A stretch of 32,734 nt of DNA from Maribacter sp. (GTDB taxonomy: Bacteria > Bacteroidota > Bacteroidia > Flavobacteriales > Flavobacteriaceae): NCBI GenBank assembly GCA_024228355.1, contig JAAETN010000341.1, positions 1-32,734 on the forward strand, read 5' to 3'. Positions 6,213 through 14,620 of the stretch are shown here, piece by piece (position 1 is the first letter of the stretch; each line of letters starts with the position of its first letter). The notes under the pieces are model-generated. The model searched no databases, was not told the DNA's origin, and saw only the letters and a program-made list of their open reading frames with translations. Made by a program: the position numbers and the translations under genes.

Positions 6213-9200
6213 TGTGCTTGGGAGTCCATTCTGGTTAGTACGATAAATGTATCATTTTGCCGATTTATATTGAAACCCTTATCAAGTATATTTTGAATCG
6301 GTTGGTTTGTAACGACCTTTAACAATATTAAGATAGTAATTTCATCTTTTAGTTGACCCAACAGGGTTGTAAAATTGATTGAATCCAAATTGAAAATAAG
6401 AACGTTTGCCTTATATGAGACAGCTTCTTCAATACGCTGAGCCACCCTTATTTTTTTGTATTTGTGGACAATGAAACTATTTTTAAAGCTATCACGAAAG
6501 CTTTGGGATTCAATAAAGGTGATGATTTGGCGGTCAGTGGAATCTAGTGCCAATAGAAAATCCAATTGGCCAAAATCCTTGGAAAGATGTATAATGCTTT
6601 GCTTTTTACCTATAAGGTCCAATAGGTTTTTATATGTTTCTTTATTTTTGTTAAGATCCTTTTTGACGGCTTTAAAAAGGGTATCACCTTTATAACGAAA
6701 GTCTTCCAGTACAATATTATGGAAATAGGTTGTAGGTTCTATTTGATTTCTTAGCTTTTGAAATTCCGTTTTAAAATGGGAACTTATATTTCTGGTGCGT
6801 TGCCTGTATCCTTTGCCAAAAGTAGGATCATCAAAAGGTATTCTGTCTAAAACTTCAAGGGTAATACTCCCATCTTTTATAATGAAGCTACCCTTTGGGA
6901 GCACTTCGGAGTTTCCGTGAATTAAAACCGGAAGTATATCCAATCCCAGTTGTTCGGCCAAGTAAAAAGCACCCTTGTGAAAACGTCTGATTTTATTTGT
7001 GCCAGAACGTGTTCCCTCAGGAAAGGCAACTAGTGAGAAACCCTGTGCGACTTTTTCTTTCAGATATTCACCTCCATTTTCCAAGCCGCCTGAAACTGGA
7101 TATGCACCAGCAAGTTTAGCGGCGTTGCCAAAGATAGGCGAATTGTAGACCCAATCATTGACCAGATAAACTATCTTGGGGTGCAACATACCAATGGAGA
7201 TAATATCAAGGAACGACGTGTGGTTGGCAATGATCATAGCGGATTTTTCAAAATCTTCCTTTCCTTTATTGCGTATTGTCTTCCTTACAAAAGGGTTGGT
7301 GTACAACACTGATTTCATAAGCTTGGAAACCATTTTATGAAAACCAAGGTGCACTTTGCCAATGCTATTAGGCTCAAGTTTCATTACGACGGTGGCGTAA
7401 AGCGAAAACAATAATCCACCCAAACCAAAATACCCGAAAGACAACAAGGAATGAATAAGATAGCGGAGTTTTATGGGTCTTTTGGTCCTGCTCCCCACAA
7501 AAAGCCTGAATAGAAGAGGCTGAATGGTAAAAGCAACAAGCATGGCCGATAAAATACCTATCAACGATACCAAAGAAATGGTATACAGCGCCGGGTGTTT
7601 GGCAAAGATTAATACCCCAATTCCTAAAATAGTGGTAATGACCGATAGGATTATCGAGGTCTTATGTGTGCTAAGGTTCTTTTTGCCCGTGCGGTATTCA
7701 GTGAGTAGTCCATGGGTGACAAAAATGCCATAATCAATGCCCAACCCAAAGATAAATGTAGAGATTATAATATTGAATATGTTGAATTCCAAATTCAGAA
7801 GTCCCATAATACCAATAGTTAAAAACCAAGTAAGGAAAATCGGGATACTAGTAATCAATGTTAAGGATAAGCTTCTGAAGAAGAGTAGCAATAAGAGCAC
7901 GACCACTAGAATAGAATACCCAATTAGCCGATTAAAATCAATTTTAAGGTTACCTAAAAATGTTTCGTTCAGACTTTGCCGGTCAATCACAACCACGTTG
8001 TCGTTTGCTACAAAGGCATTTTTTAGTTGATCAATGTGGTCATCGTCAACTTTTAGTAGCGATGTTGCAGTTGTGAATCCGTTTTTGGTGGTGATGTAAT
8101 CATCAACAGAAAAAGTATTTATGGCATTGTAACTTGGGAGTTCGAGTGGTTTGAACTGGGTATTTAAAAAGGAATGGAATTGATCAAAACTATTGGGTTT
8201 AAATCCAAGTTCATTACCACTTTCGATTATATTATCATTAGTTTCTCGAACGGTTTTGGCAGTCCAAAATTTGTTCCACAACCCAATTTTTTCTTGTTGT
8301 GTTTTTTGGGAATGTACCAGCGCACCTATTGAACTGAATTCTATGATTTCACCATCACTTTTAAGTTGGGCCAAAACTGAATAGAGGCTCTCATTGGTTC
8401 GGAGTACTTCTTCTAAGTTACCATAGGTGGCCAAATAAATAGACTTAGAGTTGATCTGGGTCAGGGCATCCAATCGCTGTCTGGCATCAACAAGTTCCTG
8501 AGGCTCATAGTTCAATTTCGAAATATCTTTATTGAAAAGAACTTTGTTATAGGTGAAAACGCTTATAAAAAGTAACAATGCCAACAGCCCTATTCCCCAT
8601 TTACTTTTATGGAAGTCATAATCCGCTATGCGATCCAATACTGTATTATCTGCTTCTTTTTTGATTGTTTTTGTGTACACTTGTGGAATAAAAAGCAGTG
8701 CAAAGACTGAAGCTCCCATGACACTGGCCGCCGCAAAAATCCCTAAATCCTGAAGGGCCTGGGATTGCAAAAAAAGCAAGCATAAAAAGGCCGATGCAGT
8801 GGTCAAGCTACTCATCAAAATTGATGGCGCCACATCTTTGTACAGGGTTTTTATGCCGTTGCCATTTCGAATATGTGTAAGTATGTGTAGGGAATAATCC
8901 AAGGTTACACCTAATAAAACAGAACCTATTCCCAAAGAAATTGCCGATATCTTGGTTCTGATTAAGTAGAGTAGGGCGATGGAAAGGACAGCCCCGAACA
9001 AGGTCGGTAAAAACAAAATAATGGGGAGCGTCAGTTTTTTATAAAAGAAAACCAGAATGATAATCAATAGTGTTAAGGCAATACCTACCGTAAACTGTAT
9101 GTCTTTTTTAATCTGCTGGGCATTGGCCACGGCGACCATGGTGGCTCCGAAATATTCACCCTGCACTCGAGTTTCAAAGACTTGATTAAGCCCCTTTTGA

Positions 9201-9904
9201 ACTCTATATAGGGTTTCTACGAACTTTTCATTCCCTGCGGTTTCATTAGTGGCGTATTGCGGAGTAATAAAGAGTACGACGTTTTGTTCGTCCTTACTCA
9301 ATAAAAATCCATTTTTCAATTTAAAACTATCACCCACGCCTAATTGTTGGAATTTTTTCAATGCGATTATCGATAGCCCCAAGGGATCTTTTAATATTGT
9401 TTTTTTTGTAATAATCCCGGAGGGCGAGATCAGGGTTTTATAGTTTTGATAAGTAATAGCGGCAATACTGTCTTTTTGAATTTTATTTTCGATGAGTTCA
9501 TAATCAGATGCATCTAAAAAAAGAGGGAGGTTCTCATAAACAAAATTCATCGTTTTTAGAACATCATCATCGGTCACTTTTCCTTGAATATTTTTAAAAT
9601 ACTTTTTTGAAGTCGCATTTAGACTGTCTAATAATTGTGAGGCATATTGCGTTAGATCATCTGAAGAGCCGTTATTTCCGCGCTGAATGTTCACCACAAT
9701 TTTATCGGTAAAATTTACGGTTTCAAGTACTTTTTGAAAATCCTTGTTTTTGCCATGTACAGGAATAAGTTTGGTAATATCCTCTTCAAACTGAATTTTT
9801 AAAACGACAAATGCAGATCCCAAAAACACAAGCAGCAGTAGAACGGCACTTTGCCACCTCCTTTTGGAAATGAATTGATAAATAGTAAGGAAAACGCTAC
9901 CCAT
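6209..9904 (-). CDS. RND/MMPL-type exporter fused to a PlsC acyltransferase and a degenerate C-terminal domain
   Basis: A 1231-residue fusion. Residues ~15-840 form an MMPL/RND transporter with two repeats: a first helix (16-35), a large periplasmic loop, a helix bundle ending near 425, and a second bundle near 665-840. Residues ~870-1090 are a lysophosphatidate-type acyltransferase with NHTSFLD (894-900; His895/Asp900 of the HX4D motif) and FPEGTRSG (Glu963). The last ~110 residues contain FGQLDFLLALDSTDR, resembling a class I methyltransferase fold without its glycine loop. Such MMPL-acyltransferase fusions are a hallmark of Bacteroidota flexirubin clusters, and aryl polyene clusters elsewhere have separate MMPL and acyltransferase genes. 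Likely role: moving pigment or a lipid-linked precursor across the inner membrane and acylating it. It overlaps the glycosyltransferase gene by 8 bp. Confidence 0.88.
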   Translation of the reverse strand: MGSVFLTIYQFISKRRWQSAVLLLLVFLGSAFVVLKIQFEEDITKLIPVHGKNKDFQKVLETVNFTDKIVVNIQRGNNGSSDDLTQYASQLLDSLNATSKKYFKNIQGKVTDDDVLKTMNFVYENLPLFLDASDYELIENKIQKDSIAAITYQNYKTLISPSGIITKKTILKDPLGLSIIALKKFQQLGVGDSFKLKNGFLLSKDEQNVVLFITPQYATNETAGNEKFVETLYRVQKGLNQVFETRVQGEYFGATMVAVANAQQIKKDIQFTVGIALTLLIIILVFFYKKLTLPIILFLPTLFGAVLSIALLYLIRTKISAISLGIGSVLLGVTLDYSLHILTHIRNGNGIKTLYKDVAPSILMSSLTTASAFLCLLFLQSQALQDLGIFAAASVMGASVFALLFIPQVYTKTIKKEADNTVLDRIADYDFHKSKWGIGLLALLLFISVFTYNKVLFNKDISKLNYEPQELVDARQRLDALTQINSKSIYLATYGNLEEVLRTNESLYSVLAQLKSDGEIIEFSSIGALVHSQKTQQEKIGLWNKFWTAKTVRETNDNIIESGNELGFKPNSFDQFHSFLNTQFKPLELPSYNAINTFSVDDYITTKNGFTTATSLLKVDDDHIDQLKNAFVANDNVVVIDRQSLNETFLGNLKIDFNRLIGYSILVVVLLLLLFFRSLSLTLITSIPIFLTWFLTIGIMGLLNLEFNIFNIIISTFIFGLGIDYGIFVTHGLLTEYRTGKKNLSTHKTSIILSVITTILGIGVLIFAKHPALYTISLVSLIGILSAMLVAFTIQPLLFRLFVGSRTKRPIKLRYLIHSLLSFGYFGLGGLLFSLYATVVMKLEPNSIGKVHLGFHKMVSKLMKSVLYTNPFVRKTIRNKGKEDFEKSAMIIANHTSFLDIISIGMLHPKIVYLVNDWVYNSPIFGNAAKLAGAYPVSGGLENGGEYLKEKVAQGFSLVAFPEGTRSGTNKIRRFHKGAFYLAEQLGLDILPVLIHGNSEVLPKGSFIIKDGSITLEVLDRIPFDDPTFGKGYRQRTRNISSHFKTEFQKLRNQIEPTTYFHNIVLEDFRYKGDTLFKAVKKDLNKNKETYKNLLDLIGKKQSIIHLSKDFGQLDFLLALDSTDRQIITFIESQSFRDSFKNSFIVHKYKKIRVAQRIEEAVSYKANVLIFNLDSINFTTLLGQLKDEITILILLKVVTNQPIQNILDKGFNINRQNDTFIVLTRMDSQAQ

Positions 9905-11066
9905 TATCGACGGCTATTTTTTTTCTATCAAAAACTGTTAGAAATATATAGGCCAAAAACCCAAAGACCAATGCCGAAACTGTTGACAATGTCAGGCTAC
10001 CAATGATATACGTCTTAAGATGCTTTAGAACTTCGAAGTTTTCGGTCATTTCCTCCATACTATAGGAGTATTCCACTCCATGAACAAATTGCCCAACTTT
10101 GGAACTTGCGTAAAGCACGAACGGAATAAAGGGAGGTAGACTAATATTGGAAAATGCGAAAGCGATTATCTTGTTCAGTTTAAAAAGAATGGCAAGAAAA
10201 ATAACAATGACCGTGTGGAATCCCCATAGGGGACACAGCCCTATAAACACGCCCAAAGCAATGGAAAGAGCCTTTTTTTTGGGGGAATCGTCATTATGCA
10301 AAAAGTCCTCGTAGAGAAAACGTTTAAATCCTTTTTTTTTAAGTCTTCTGAATAAATCACGGGGTTTGATATAAAAAAGGGTAACCAGTACCAGCCAAGT
10401 ATTTAAGATACTTATCCTAGTAAAATCTACAAAGGGCCTAAAGTGGGAGACTCTTTCAGATTCATCATAAAGTACTTTTACCGGGATATTCTTGACATTG
10501 GTACCACTCCAAGCTGCCTTTACAATAACCTCGATCTCAAATTCGAACTTTGAGGTATAAAAGTTGAGATGATTTAGATTTTCCAAGGGATAAAGCCGAT
10601 ATCCGCATTGGGTGTCGTTCAACCATTTACCGGTTTCGAACCAGAACCAAAAATTCGAGAATTTATTGCCAAAGCTACTTTTTTTCGGAACGTCGGAATG
10701 CCCCATGTTCCTAGCGCCTATAAACAGTACATTTTTGGTTTTTTCTATTTCAAGGGCGTTAATAAAAACAGGAATATCATCGGGAAAATGCTGCCCATCA
10801 GAATCTATGGTAATGGCAAATGTGAAGCCCAGTTCCATAGCTTTTTTAAATCCATTTCTGAGGGCAATACCCTTGCCTTTGTTTTTTTCAAAGTGCAGTA
10901 CTTCAATCTGTTGATAGGATTTCAGGATTTCAGAAGTACTATCCGTAGATCCGTCATTGACAACAATTATATTTTGGGTGTAGGCCAGCACCCCATCCAA
11001 AACTCTAGGTAATGTTTTGTGATTATCGTAGGTAGGGATAATTACACAACATTTAAGTTGTGCCAT
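9897..11066 (-). CDS. Family 2 glycosyltransferase fused to DUF2062
   Basis: From the ATG at 11066 the protein is 389 residues. It begins MAQLKCCVIIPTYDN, a standard GT2 start; IIVVNDGSTDSTSEI and TIDSDGQHFPDDIP (with DxD Asp88/Asp90) are the nucleotide-sugar and metal motifs. The C-terminal part (KKALSIALGVFIGLCPLWGF and two further hydrophobic stretches) is a DUF2062 membrane domain. The fold resembles dolichol-phosphate mannose synthases, so a polyprenyl-phosphate acceptor is possible. The same fusion occurs in flexirubin clusters, although flexirubins are not known to carry sugar. A GTG at 11099 would add 11 residues; the ATG is preferred because it directly precedes the conserved strand and has an A-rich leader. 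A candidate promoter lies just upstream. Confidence 0.86.
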   Translation of the reverse strand: MAQLKCCVIIPTYDNHKTLPRVLDGVLAYTQNIIVVNDGSTDSTSEILKSYQQIEVLHFEKNKGKGIALRNGFKKAMELGFTFAITIDSDGQHFPDDIPVFINALEIEKTKNVLFIGARNMGHSDVPKKSSFGNKFSNFWFWFETGKWLNDTQCGYRLYPLENLNHLNFYTSKFEFEIEVIVKAAWSGTNVKNIPVKVLYDESERVSHFRPFVDFTRISILNTWLVLVTLFYIKPRDLFRRLKKKGFKRFLYEDFLHNDDSPKKKALSIALGVFIGLCPLWGFHTVIVIFLAILFKLNKIIAFAFSNISLPPFIPFVLYASSKVGQFVHGVEYSYSMEEMTENFEVLKHLKTYIIGSLTLSTVSALVFGFLAYIFLTVFDRKKIAVDNG

Positions 11067-11114
11067 TGATTCTTTTATTGAAGAAGGAGCGATTGACACT
11101 TGCGGTTTATATTA

Positions 11115-11141
11115 AAAGAACTTTTTTATGAAAGGAACTTT
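11115..11141. repeat. Tandem AAAG(G)AACTTT motifs upstream of the glycosyltransferase gene
   Basis: AAAGAACTTT (11115-11124) and AAAGGAACTTT (11131-11141) are near-identical, near-palindromic units with a 16-base period. They lie in the leader expected from the candidate promoter at 11151-11182. They could be a protein-binding site or an RNA element; no known regulator is recognised. Confidence 0.3.
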
Positions 11142-11150
11142 ACTATATGG

Positions 11151-11182
11151 CAAATATAAAGCAATGGGAATCCTAAAACAAT
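11151..11182 (-). promoter_or_regulatory. Candidate internal promoter driving the distal genes
   Basis: On the minus strand ATTG (11182-11179), a 20-base spacer and TATATTTG (11158-11151) match the Bacteroidota consensus (nTTG, about 19-21 bases, TAnnTTTG). It lies in one of the few real gaps in the operon, just before the glycosyltransferase-DUF2062 gene, with a predicted start near 11145. It would let the exporter and tailoring genes be transcribed apart from the polyketide genes. Motif evidence only. Confidence 0.5.
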
Positions 11183-11661
11183 TGCTTTTCGCTTCTGTCA
11201 AAAAGTGAAGATTGTAATACGTAATTCTTGACCATATTCTGAACTTCTTTCAAGGTAATTGAACTGTAATGGTCTAAAATAAATCGTTTGTCTTCTTCAA
11301 TATTTGCCCTATATTTAAGAAACTTGGGTGAATTTTCCTGAACACTTAATCTCAGACATCTTATTTCAATATTATTAGGATCTTTAATCAAAGCATATTC
11401 CAGAAATTCAACACCTACTTTGAAGAATTCTTTTTTCTCCTTTGCCTTGGTGGTATATTTTGCCATTAATGTAGAGACGGCCCCTTTGTAGGCGATAAAG
11501 ATTTCTTTTTCTTTATTCGTTACAAACAAAAGGTCATCAAACAATTTTTTGGTAATCTCCTCATTATTGGCGGCTAGAGGAAAGGTTTCCCTAATCTGTG
11601 TAAGCTCTATGGAAGACCCGATGAATAGCGTAAATACAAGTATCGAAGTTATTGCCTTCAT
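11173..11661 (-). CDS. Small exported helical protein of unknown function
   Basis: A 162-residue protein that I cannot assign to a named family. A hydrophobic N-terminus (MKAITSILVFTLFIGSSIEL) looks like a signal peptide. The remainder is charged and probably helical, and ALIKDPNNIEIRCLRLSVQEN resembles a degenerate tetratricopeptide unit. The end is RSEKQLF. Its ATG directly follows the stop of the hotdog gene (TAAATG, no gap), so it is co-translated with it, and it lies beside the beta-barrel, lipoprotein and LolA-like genes. A periplasmic accessory role in pigment placement is plausible from context alone. Confidence 0.7.
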   Translation of the reverse strand: MKAITSILVFTLFIGSSIELTQIRETFPLAANNEEITKKLFDDLLFVTNKEKEIFIAYKGAVSTLMAKYTTKAKEKKEFFKVGVEFLEYALIKDPNNIEIRCLRLSVQENSPKFLKYRANIEEDKRFILDHYSSITLKEVQNMVKNYVLQSSLFDRSEKQLF

Positions 11662-12030
11662 TTATCTGATAATTTTAAAAGTAGCATTCAATTTTAATGC
11701 CAGAGTACCATTGAACATAGTGGTATTCTTTACCTTGATTACATCTTCCATTTGGTTAATGACCAAATTAAATCGAAGGGCATCGTTTATCTCAGGATTA
11801 ATGACAGCCATGAACTTAATGTTGGATGATATGCTCAAAAACAATTCTTTCCCTACTGCTTGTTCAGTTAGTTCTTTGATTATCTGAATCATGCAAACTC
11901 CCGGCATTACAGGGTTACCAGGAAAATGACCCTTAAAAATTTCGTGCTCCTTATGTAATTTAATGTTAGCAACAAAAACATCCTCATTTTGGTCTAAATC
12001 GAGTAAAGTATATAGTCCTTTTATTAGCAT
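11662..12030 (-). CDS. FabZ-like hotdog protein, catalytic His kept, Glu replaced by Gln
   Basis: A 122-residue hotdog-fold protein related to 3-hydroxyacyl-ACP dehydratases. GHFPGNPVMPGVCMIQ (34-49) is the FabZ active-site helix: His35 corresponds to the catalytic His, but 14 residues on, where FabZ has Glu, this protein has Gln49. In FabZ these two residues come from different subunits across the dimer interface, so a homodimer here should lack the acid. Two other hotdog proteins in the cluster have the reverse pattern. Likely a dehydratase subunit in polyene extension, or a non-catalytic partner. It sits 5 bp after the beta-barrel gene. At 122 residues it is slightly shorter than FabZ, lacking part of the N-terminal helix. 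Confidence 0.82.
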   Translation of the reverse strand: MLIKGLYTLLDLDQNEDVFVANIKLHKEHEIFKGHFPGNPVMPGVCMIQIIKELTEQAVGKELFLSISSNIKFMAVINPEINDALRFNLVINQMEDVIKVKNTTMFNGTLALKLNATFKIIR

Positions 12031-12035
12031 ATCCT

Positions 12036-12629
12036 TTATAATTGAAATTTGTATGCGATACCAATTTGAAACACATTGTTCAATGTTGTACTGTCATAAT
12101 AGTCATCAGAAAAGAAAAATTCATCGAACAAATCAATATTTAATAGACCTTGTTTATATCTAACTTCAAGAATTAAACCAAAATCAAATTCAAAGCCAAT
12201 ACCCATTAAAATCGAAAGATCAAATGGGGTCACTTCAGAATCGTTGTTTTCATTTATAAGATTGATAAAGTTGTTGTCAAAATCAAAATCAAGACTTGGT
12301 CCTAGAATAAGATGAAGTCCCTGATTTGGCACAATAAAAAATTTGCTTGGTACTCCTATTGATATATAGTCTATGATAAGATCGTCCGAATTCAAGGAAG
12401 TGGATTTACCTCCTTGTCGGGAATAACTGATCTCTGGTTGTAGGGCATAAAAATCTGTAATCCGAATATCTGCAAATACAGCGGCATTAGGGCCTAATTT
12501 TCCATCAAGGCTCGTGTTGGATATGTTAGAATGATTGAATCCCAAACGCAGCCCTGGCCGAACTTTTACCTGTGCGAATAGATGGCCTGAAAACAGAATC
12601 AATGCAAGGAAAATAAATAGTCTTTTCAT
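12036..12629 (-). CDS. PorT-family outer-membrane beta-barrel protein
   Basis: A 197-residue exported protein with signal peptide MKRLFIFLALILFSGHLFAQ. The mature part opens VKVRPGLRLGFNHSNIS and continues in alternating polar/hydrophobic strands (ALQPEISYSRQGG, FGLILEVRYKQGL), ending FQIGIAYKFQL with the terminal aromatic-x-aromatic/Leu signature of outer-membrane barrels. This matches the small porin-family (PorT-like, OMP_b-brl_2) barrels common in Bacteroidota. In this cluster it may help insert or display the pigment in the outer membrane; its exact role is unknown. It is part of an envelope gene group (LolA-like, lipoprotein, barrel). Confidence 0.82.
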   Translation of the reverse strand: MKRLFIFLALILFSGHLFAQVKVRPGLRLGFNHSNISNTSLDGKLGPNAAVFADIRITDFYALQPEISYSRQGGKSTSLNSDDLIIDYISIGVPSKFFIVPNQGLHLILGPSLDFDFDNNFINLINENNDSEVTPFDLSILMGIGFEFDFGLILEVRYKQGLLNIDLFDEFFFSDDYYDSTTLNNVFQIGIAYKFQL

Positions 12630-12638
12630 CTGGTGTTC

Positions 12639-13244
12639 TTAAATAGCGGTCAAATTAATCTTAAGCGGAATCTTATTATGTAAAATCTGAATTTGCCCTA
12701 CAATGTTATCATTTATTTCTGAGAAAATAAATTCTACCTTTTCTTTTCCGCCTTTAACCTTTATAATCTTATTTAGTTGCTGATCTTTATTAAAGTAATA
12801 GTGTGTTTCTTCGTCTAGTCTTGTTTCCCAAATGGTATCCCTTTTTTTGGTATATCCCATAAAAGCAGTCGATTTCTCCCGTACCAAGACTTTCAAATCC
12901 TTTTTAAGGATTTTGATCAGTATTCTTTTGTTCATCTCTGGGATAATGCGGTTTGTCCTAAAACTTTGGCGGTTCAAAGTGAAATCAAAGATCTTGTTTC
13001 CCATTTCTGTGGTTAATACTATCCTATGATGGCCTGGGCCTAATTTTTTCACGATGAAGATGCCTCCAAACGATTTGTCAAATGCTTCGATTTTGGCCTT
13101 GTATATATAGTCCTTGGTCTTATCGGAAAAGTAGGGATTATTAACGTATTCAATTGATTTTCCCAATTCCTGAAAATCATTCTTCCTGGGATATGAACCA
13201 CATGAAACCAGTAAGAAAGTTAAACTAATGAGCAAATACCGCAT
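12639..13244 (-). CDS. Outer-membrane lipoprotein, possible LolB/DUF3261-like partner
   Basis: A 201-residue lipoprotein: the signal peptide MRYLLISLTFLLVSCG ends in a lipobox with Cys15. The mature chain is rich in beta strands (GGIFIVKKLGPGHHRIVLTT, KIFDFTLNRQSF, GQIQILHNKIPLKINLT), consistent with the half-barrel shape of LolA/LolB. It follows the LolA-like gene and overlaps it by 20 bp. Proteobacterial aryl polyene clusters carry a LolA gene with a small DUF3261 lipoprotein, and this gene occupies the equivalent place, so a LolB-like acceptor role is inferred. No catalytic motif is visible and sequence similarity to LolB is not obvious by eye. Confidence 0.72.
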   Translation of the reverse strand: MRYLLISLTFLLVSCGSYPRKNDFQELGKSIEYVNNPYFSDKTKDYIYKAKIEAFDKSFGGIFIVKKLGPGHHRIVLTTEMGNKIFDFTLNRQSFRTNRIIPEMNKRILIKILKKDLKVLVREKSTAFMGYTKKRDTIWETRLDEETHYYFNKDQQLNKIIKVKGGKEKVEFIFSEINDNIVGQIQILHNKIPLKINLTAI

Positions 13245-13851
13245 CTGAAAGGGGTTGATTCAAAGTTCTATTGCGAAAAATAATCTGAGTGTAATCCCCG
13301 GTAGGTTCGATGATTTTAACTTCTTGTACACTAGCTTTCGACCTATCAAAAAACAATTCAAACGATGCAATGTAATCAGCAATTTTTTGGTCTTTGGGTA
13401 CAAAAACCACTTTATTGAGCGACTCTGTTTTTAAATAGGTCGTAACAAAATCAACATCATTGAACATATCACCTTTTACACTGGCAATTATAAGTTCGTT
13501 GAGTTTTTTGAACAATTTGCTATTTCCTAGATCTACATTGCTTTTGGAGCCATCATCGTTGATGTAAAGCTTATCCTTATTAAAAACAACACTATAGTTA
13601 TAGGGCTTCGTATAATGCCATTTTACCATATCAGGAGCCTTGAAGGCCATATTCCCTGAAGTTTCAATAAGGTTGGATAAAAAGTCTAAATATTTATATT
13701 GGGTAAAATCACTCTGTATGGTTTTTGTTGAAAGTGAAGTAGCACTAACCTTGTTCTTAAATGCCGTAATTTCCGAAGTGGTCATTGCTTTTTCCTGCCC
13801 ATGTAGTGCAAAAAAAACGAATACTGATACTATGACAAAAAGATTACGCAT
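13225..13851 (-). CDS. LolA-like periplasmic carrier protein
   Basis: From the ATG at 13851 the protein is 208 residues, with signal peptide MRNLFVIVSVFVFFALHGQ. The mature part shows the LolA pattern: TIQSDFTQYKYLDFL, SGNMAFKAPDMVKWHYTKPY (a cognate of the LolA strand with F/L-W-x-x-x-x-P-Y), LYINDDGS, and a C-terminal strand EPTGDYTQIIFRNRTLNQPL. LolA carries lipoproteins across the periplasm. Cluster-linked copies in aryl polyene and flexirubin loci are thought to carry the hydrophobic pigment or its lipid carrier. The frame stays open further upstream, but those extra residues lie inside the deacetylase gene and would bury the signal peptide. An ATG two codons earlier (13857) is also possible. 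It overlaps the deacetylase gene by 8 bp. Confidence 0.83.
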   Translation of the reverse strand: MRNLFVIVSVFVFFALHGQEKAMTTSEITAFKNKVSATSLSTKTIQSDFTQYKYLDFLSNLIETSGNMAFKAPDMVKWHYTKPYNYSVVFNKDKLYINDDGSKSNVDLGNSKLFKKLNELIIASVKGDMFNDVDFVTTYLKTESLNKVVFVPKDQKIADYIASFELFFDRSKASVQEVKIIEPTGDYTQIIFRNRTLNQPLSDAVFAH

Positions 13852-14620
13852 AGGCATCAAACTTAAACAATTGATCAACAGTAACCGATTGTAAATTGTT
13901 TGTTTGCAAAAACAACAATAACTGTTCCAAAACAGCGATAGTTTTGACACTGGTATCATGGAGAAGAATTATATCTCCCTTGGAAATGTTTTTTGTTATT
14001 CTTTTTAAAACGGATGCTTCAGAACGCTTAGTAGTGTCCAAAGAGCGAATGCTCCACCCGATAGTTTGCATTCCTGTGACTTTTACGGCTCTTTTGATAT
14101 TTGGATTGGTTACTCCAAAAGCGGGGCGGTAGAGATTCATTTTTCTTTTGGTGATTTTATTTGCCACTGCGTTCGTTTGCTGTAATTCTTCAATTACCTG
14201 ATCTGTACTTAAAAACCCAAAATTATTGTTATGAGAGAACGTATGGTTACCTATGGTATGCCCTTGGGCGATAATTTCTTCAATCAAATTTGGATTTTTT
14301 TCAATGTTCTGGCCAATACAGAAAAAAGTGGCTTTGGCATGATACTTTGACAAAAGTCGAAGGGCTTTTGGTGTAAATTCTGGATGTGGACCATCATCAA
14401 AGGTAATAGCTACCTCATTATTTTTTATTTCTGGATTGGAATGAAGGGAATATAAATGATAATTCCACCTCATATGGAAAGAGCCAATAATGGTTAAAAC
14501 CAACCAAATCAATGGAGGCGAAAGATATAACCACCATGGTATGCTGAAAAAATAATCTATCCATAAAAAATCAAAAAGAGCAGCAATTGCTAAGATGGAT
14601 ATGGTGTTAAATCTCAACAT
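13844..14620 (-). CDS. NodB-type polysaccharide deacetylase, membrane-anchored
   Basis: A 258-residue protein. Two hydrophobic helices (about 5-28 and 30-47) anchor it, followed by a NodB domain: AITFDDGPHPEF (71-82; Asp75/Asp76), NHTFSH (125-130; metal ligands His126 and His130), RPAFGVTNP (the third motif, usually RPPxG) and DIILLHDT near the end with the last catalytic His. Family members remove N-acetyl groups from GlcNAc polymers or lipid-linked sugars. The metal site looks intact. Its presence with a GT2 gene in a pigment cluster suggests a sugar- or acyl-bearing intermediate, or hydrolysis of another amide or ester; substrate unknown. It overlaps the chain-length-factor gene by 7 bp. 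Confidence 0.86.
   Translation of the reverse strand: MLRFNTISILAIAALFDFLWIDYFFSIPWWLYLSPPLIWLVLTIIGSFHMRWNYHLYSLHSNPEIKNNEVAITFDDGPHPEFTPKALRLLSKYHAKATFFCIGQNIEKNPNLIEEIIAQGHTIGNHTFSHNNNFGFLSTDQVIEELQQTNAVANKITKRKMNLYRPAFGVTNPNIKRAVKVTGMQTIGWSIRSLDTTKRSEASVLKRITKNISKGDIILLHDTSVKTIAVLEQLLLFLQTNNLQSVTVDQLFKFDAYA

Noticed and set aside
10608-11012. A 134-residue plus-strand frame opposite the GT2 gene
   Set aside because: Antisense shadow: the minus-strand frame has clear GT2 motifs, and the plus-strand product has no recognisable pattern or start context.
13852-13959. N-terminal extension of the LolA-like gene
   Set aside because: The extra residues lie inside the deacetylase gene and would bury an otherwise perfect signal peptide starting at 13851.
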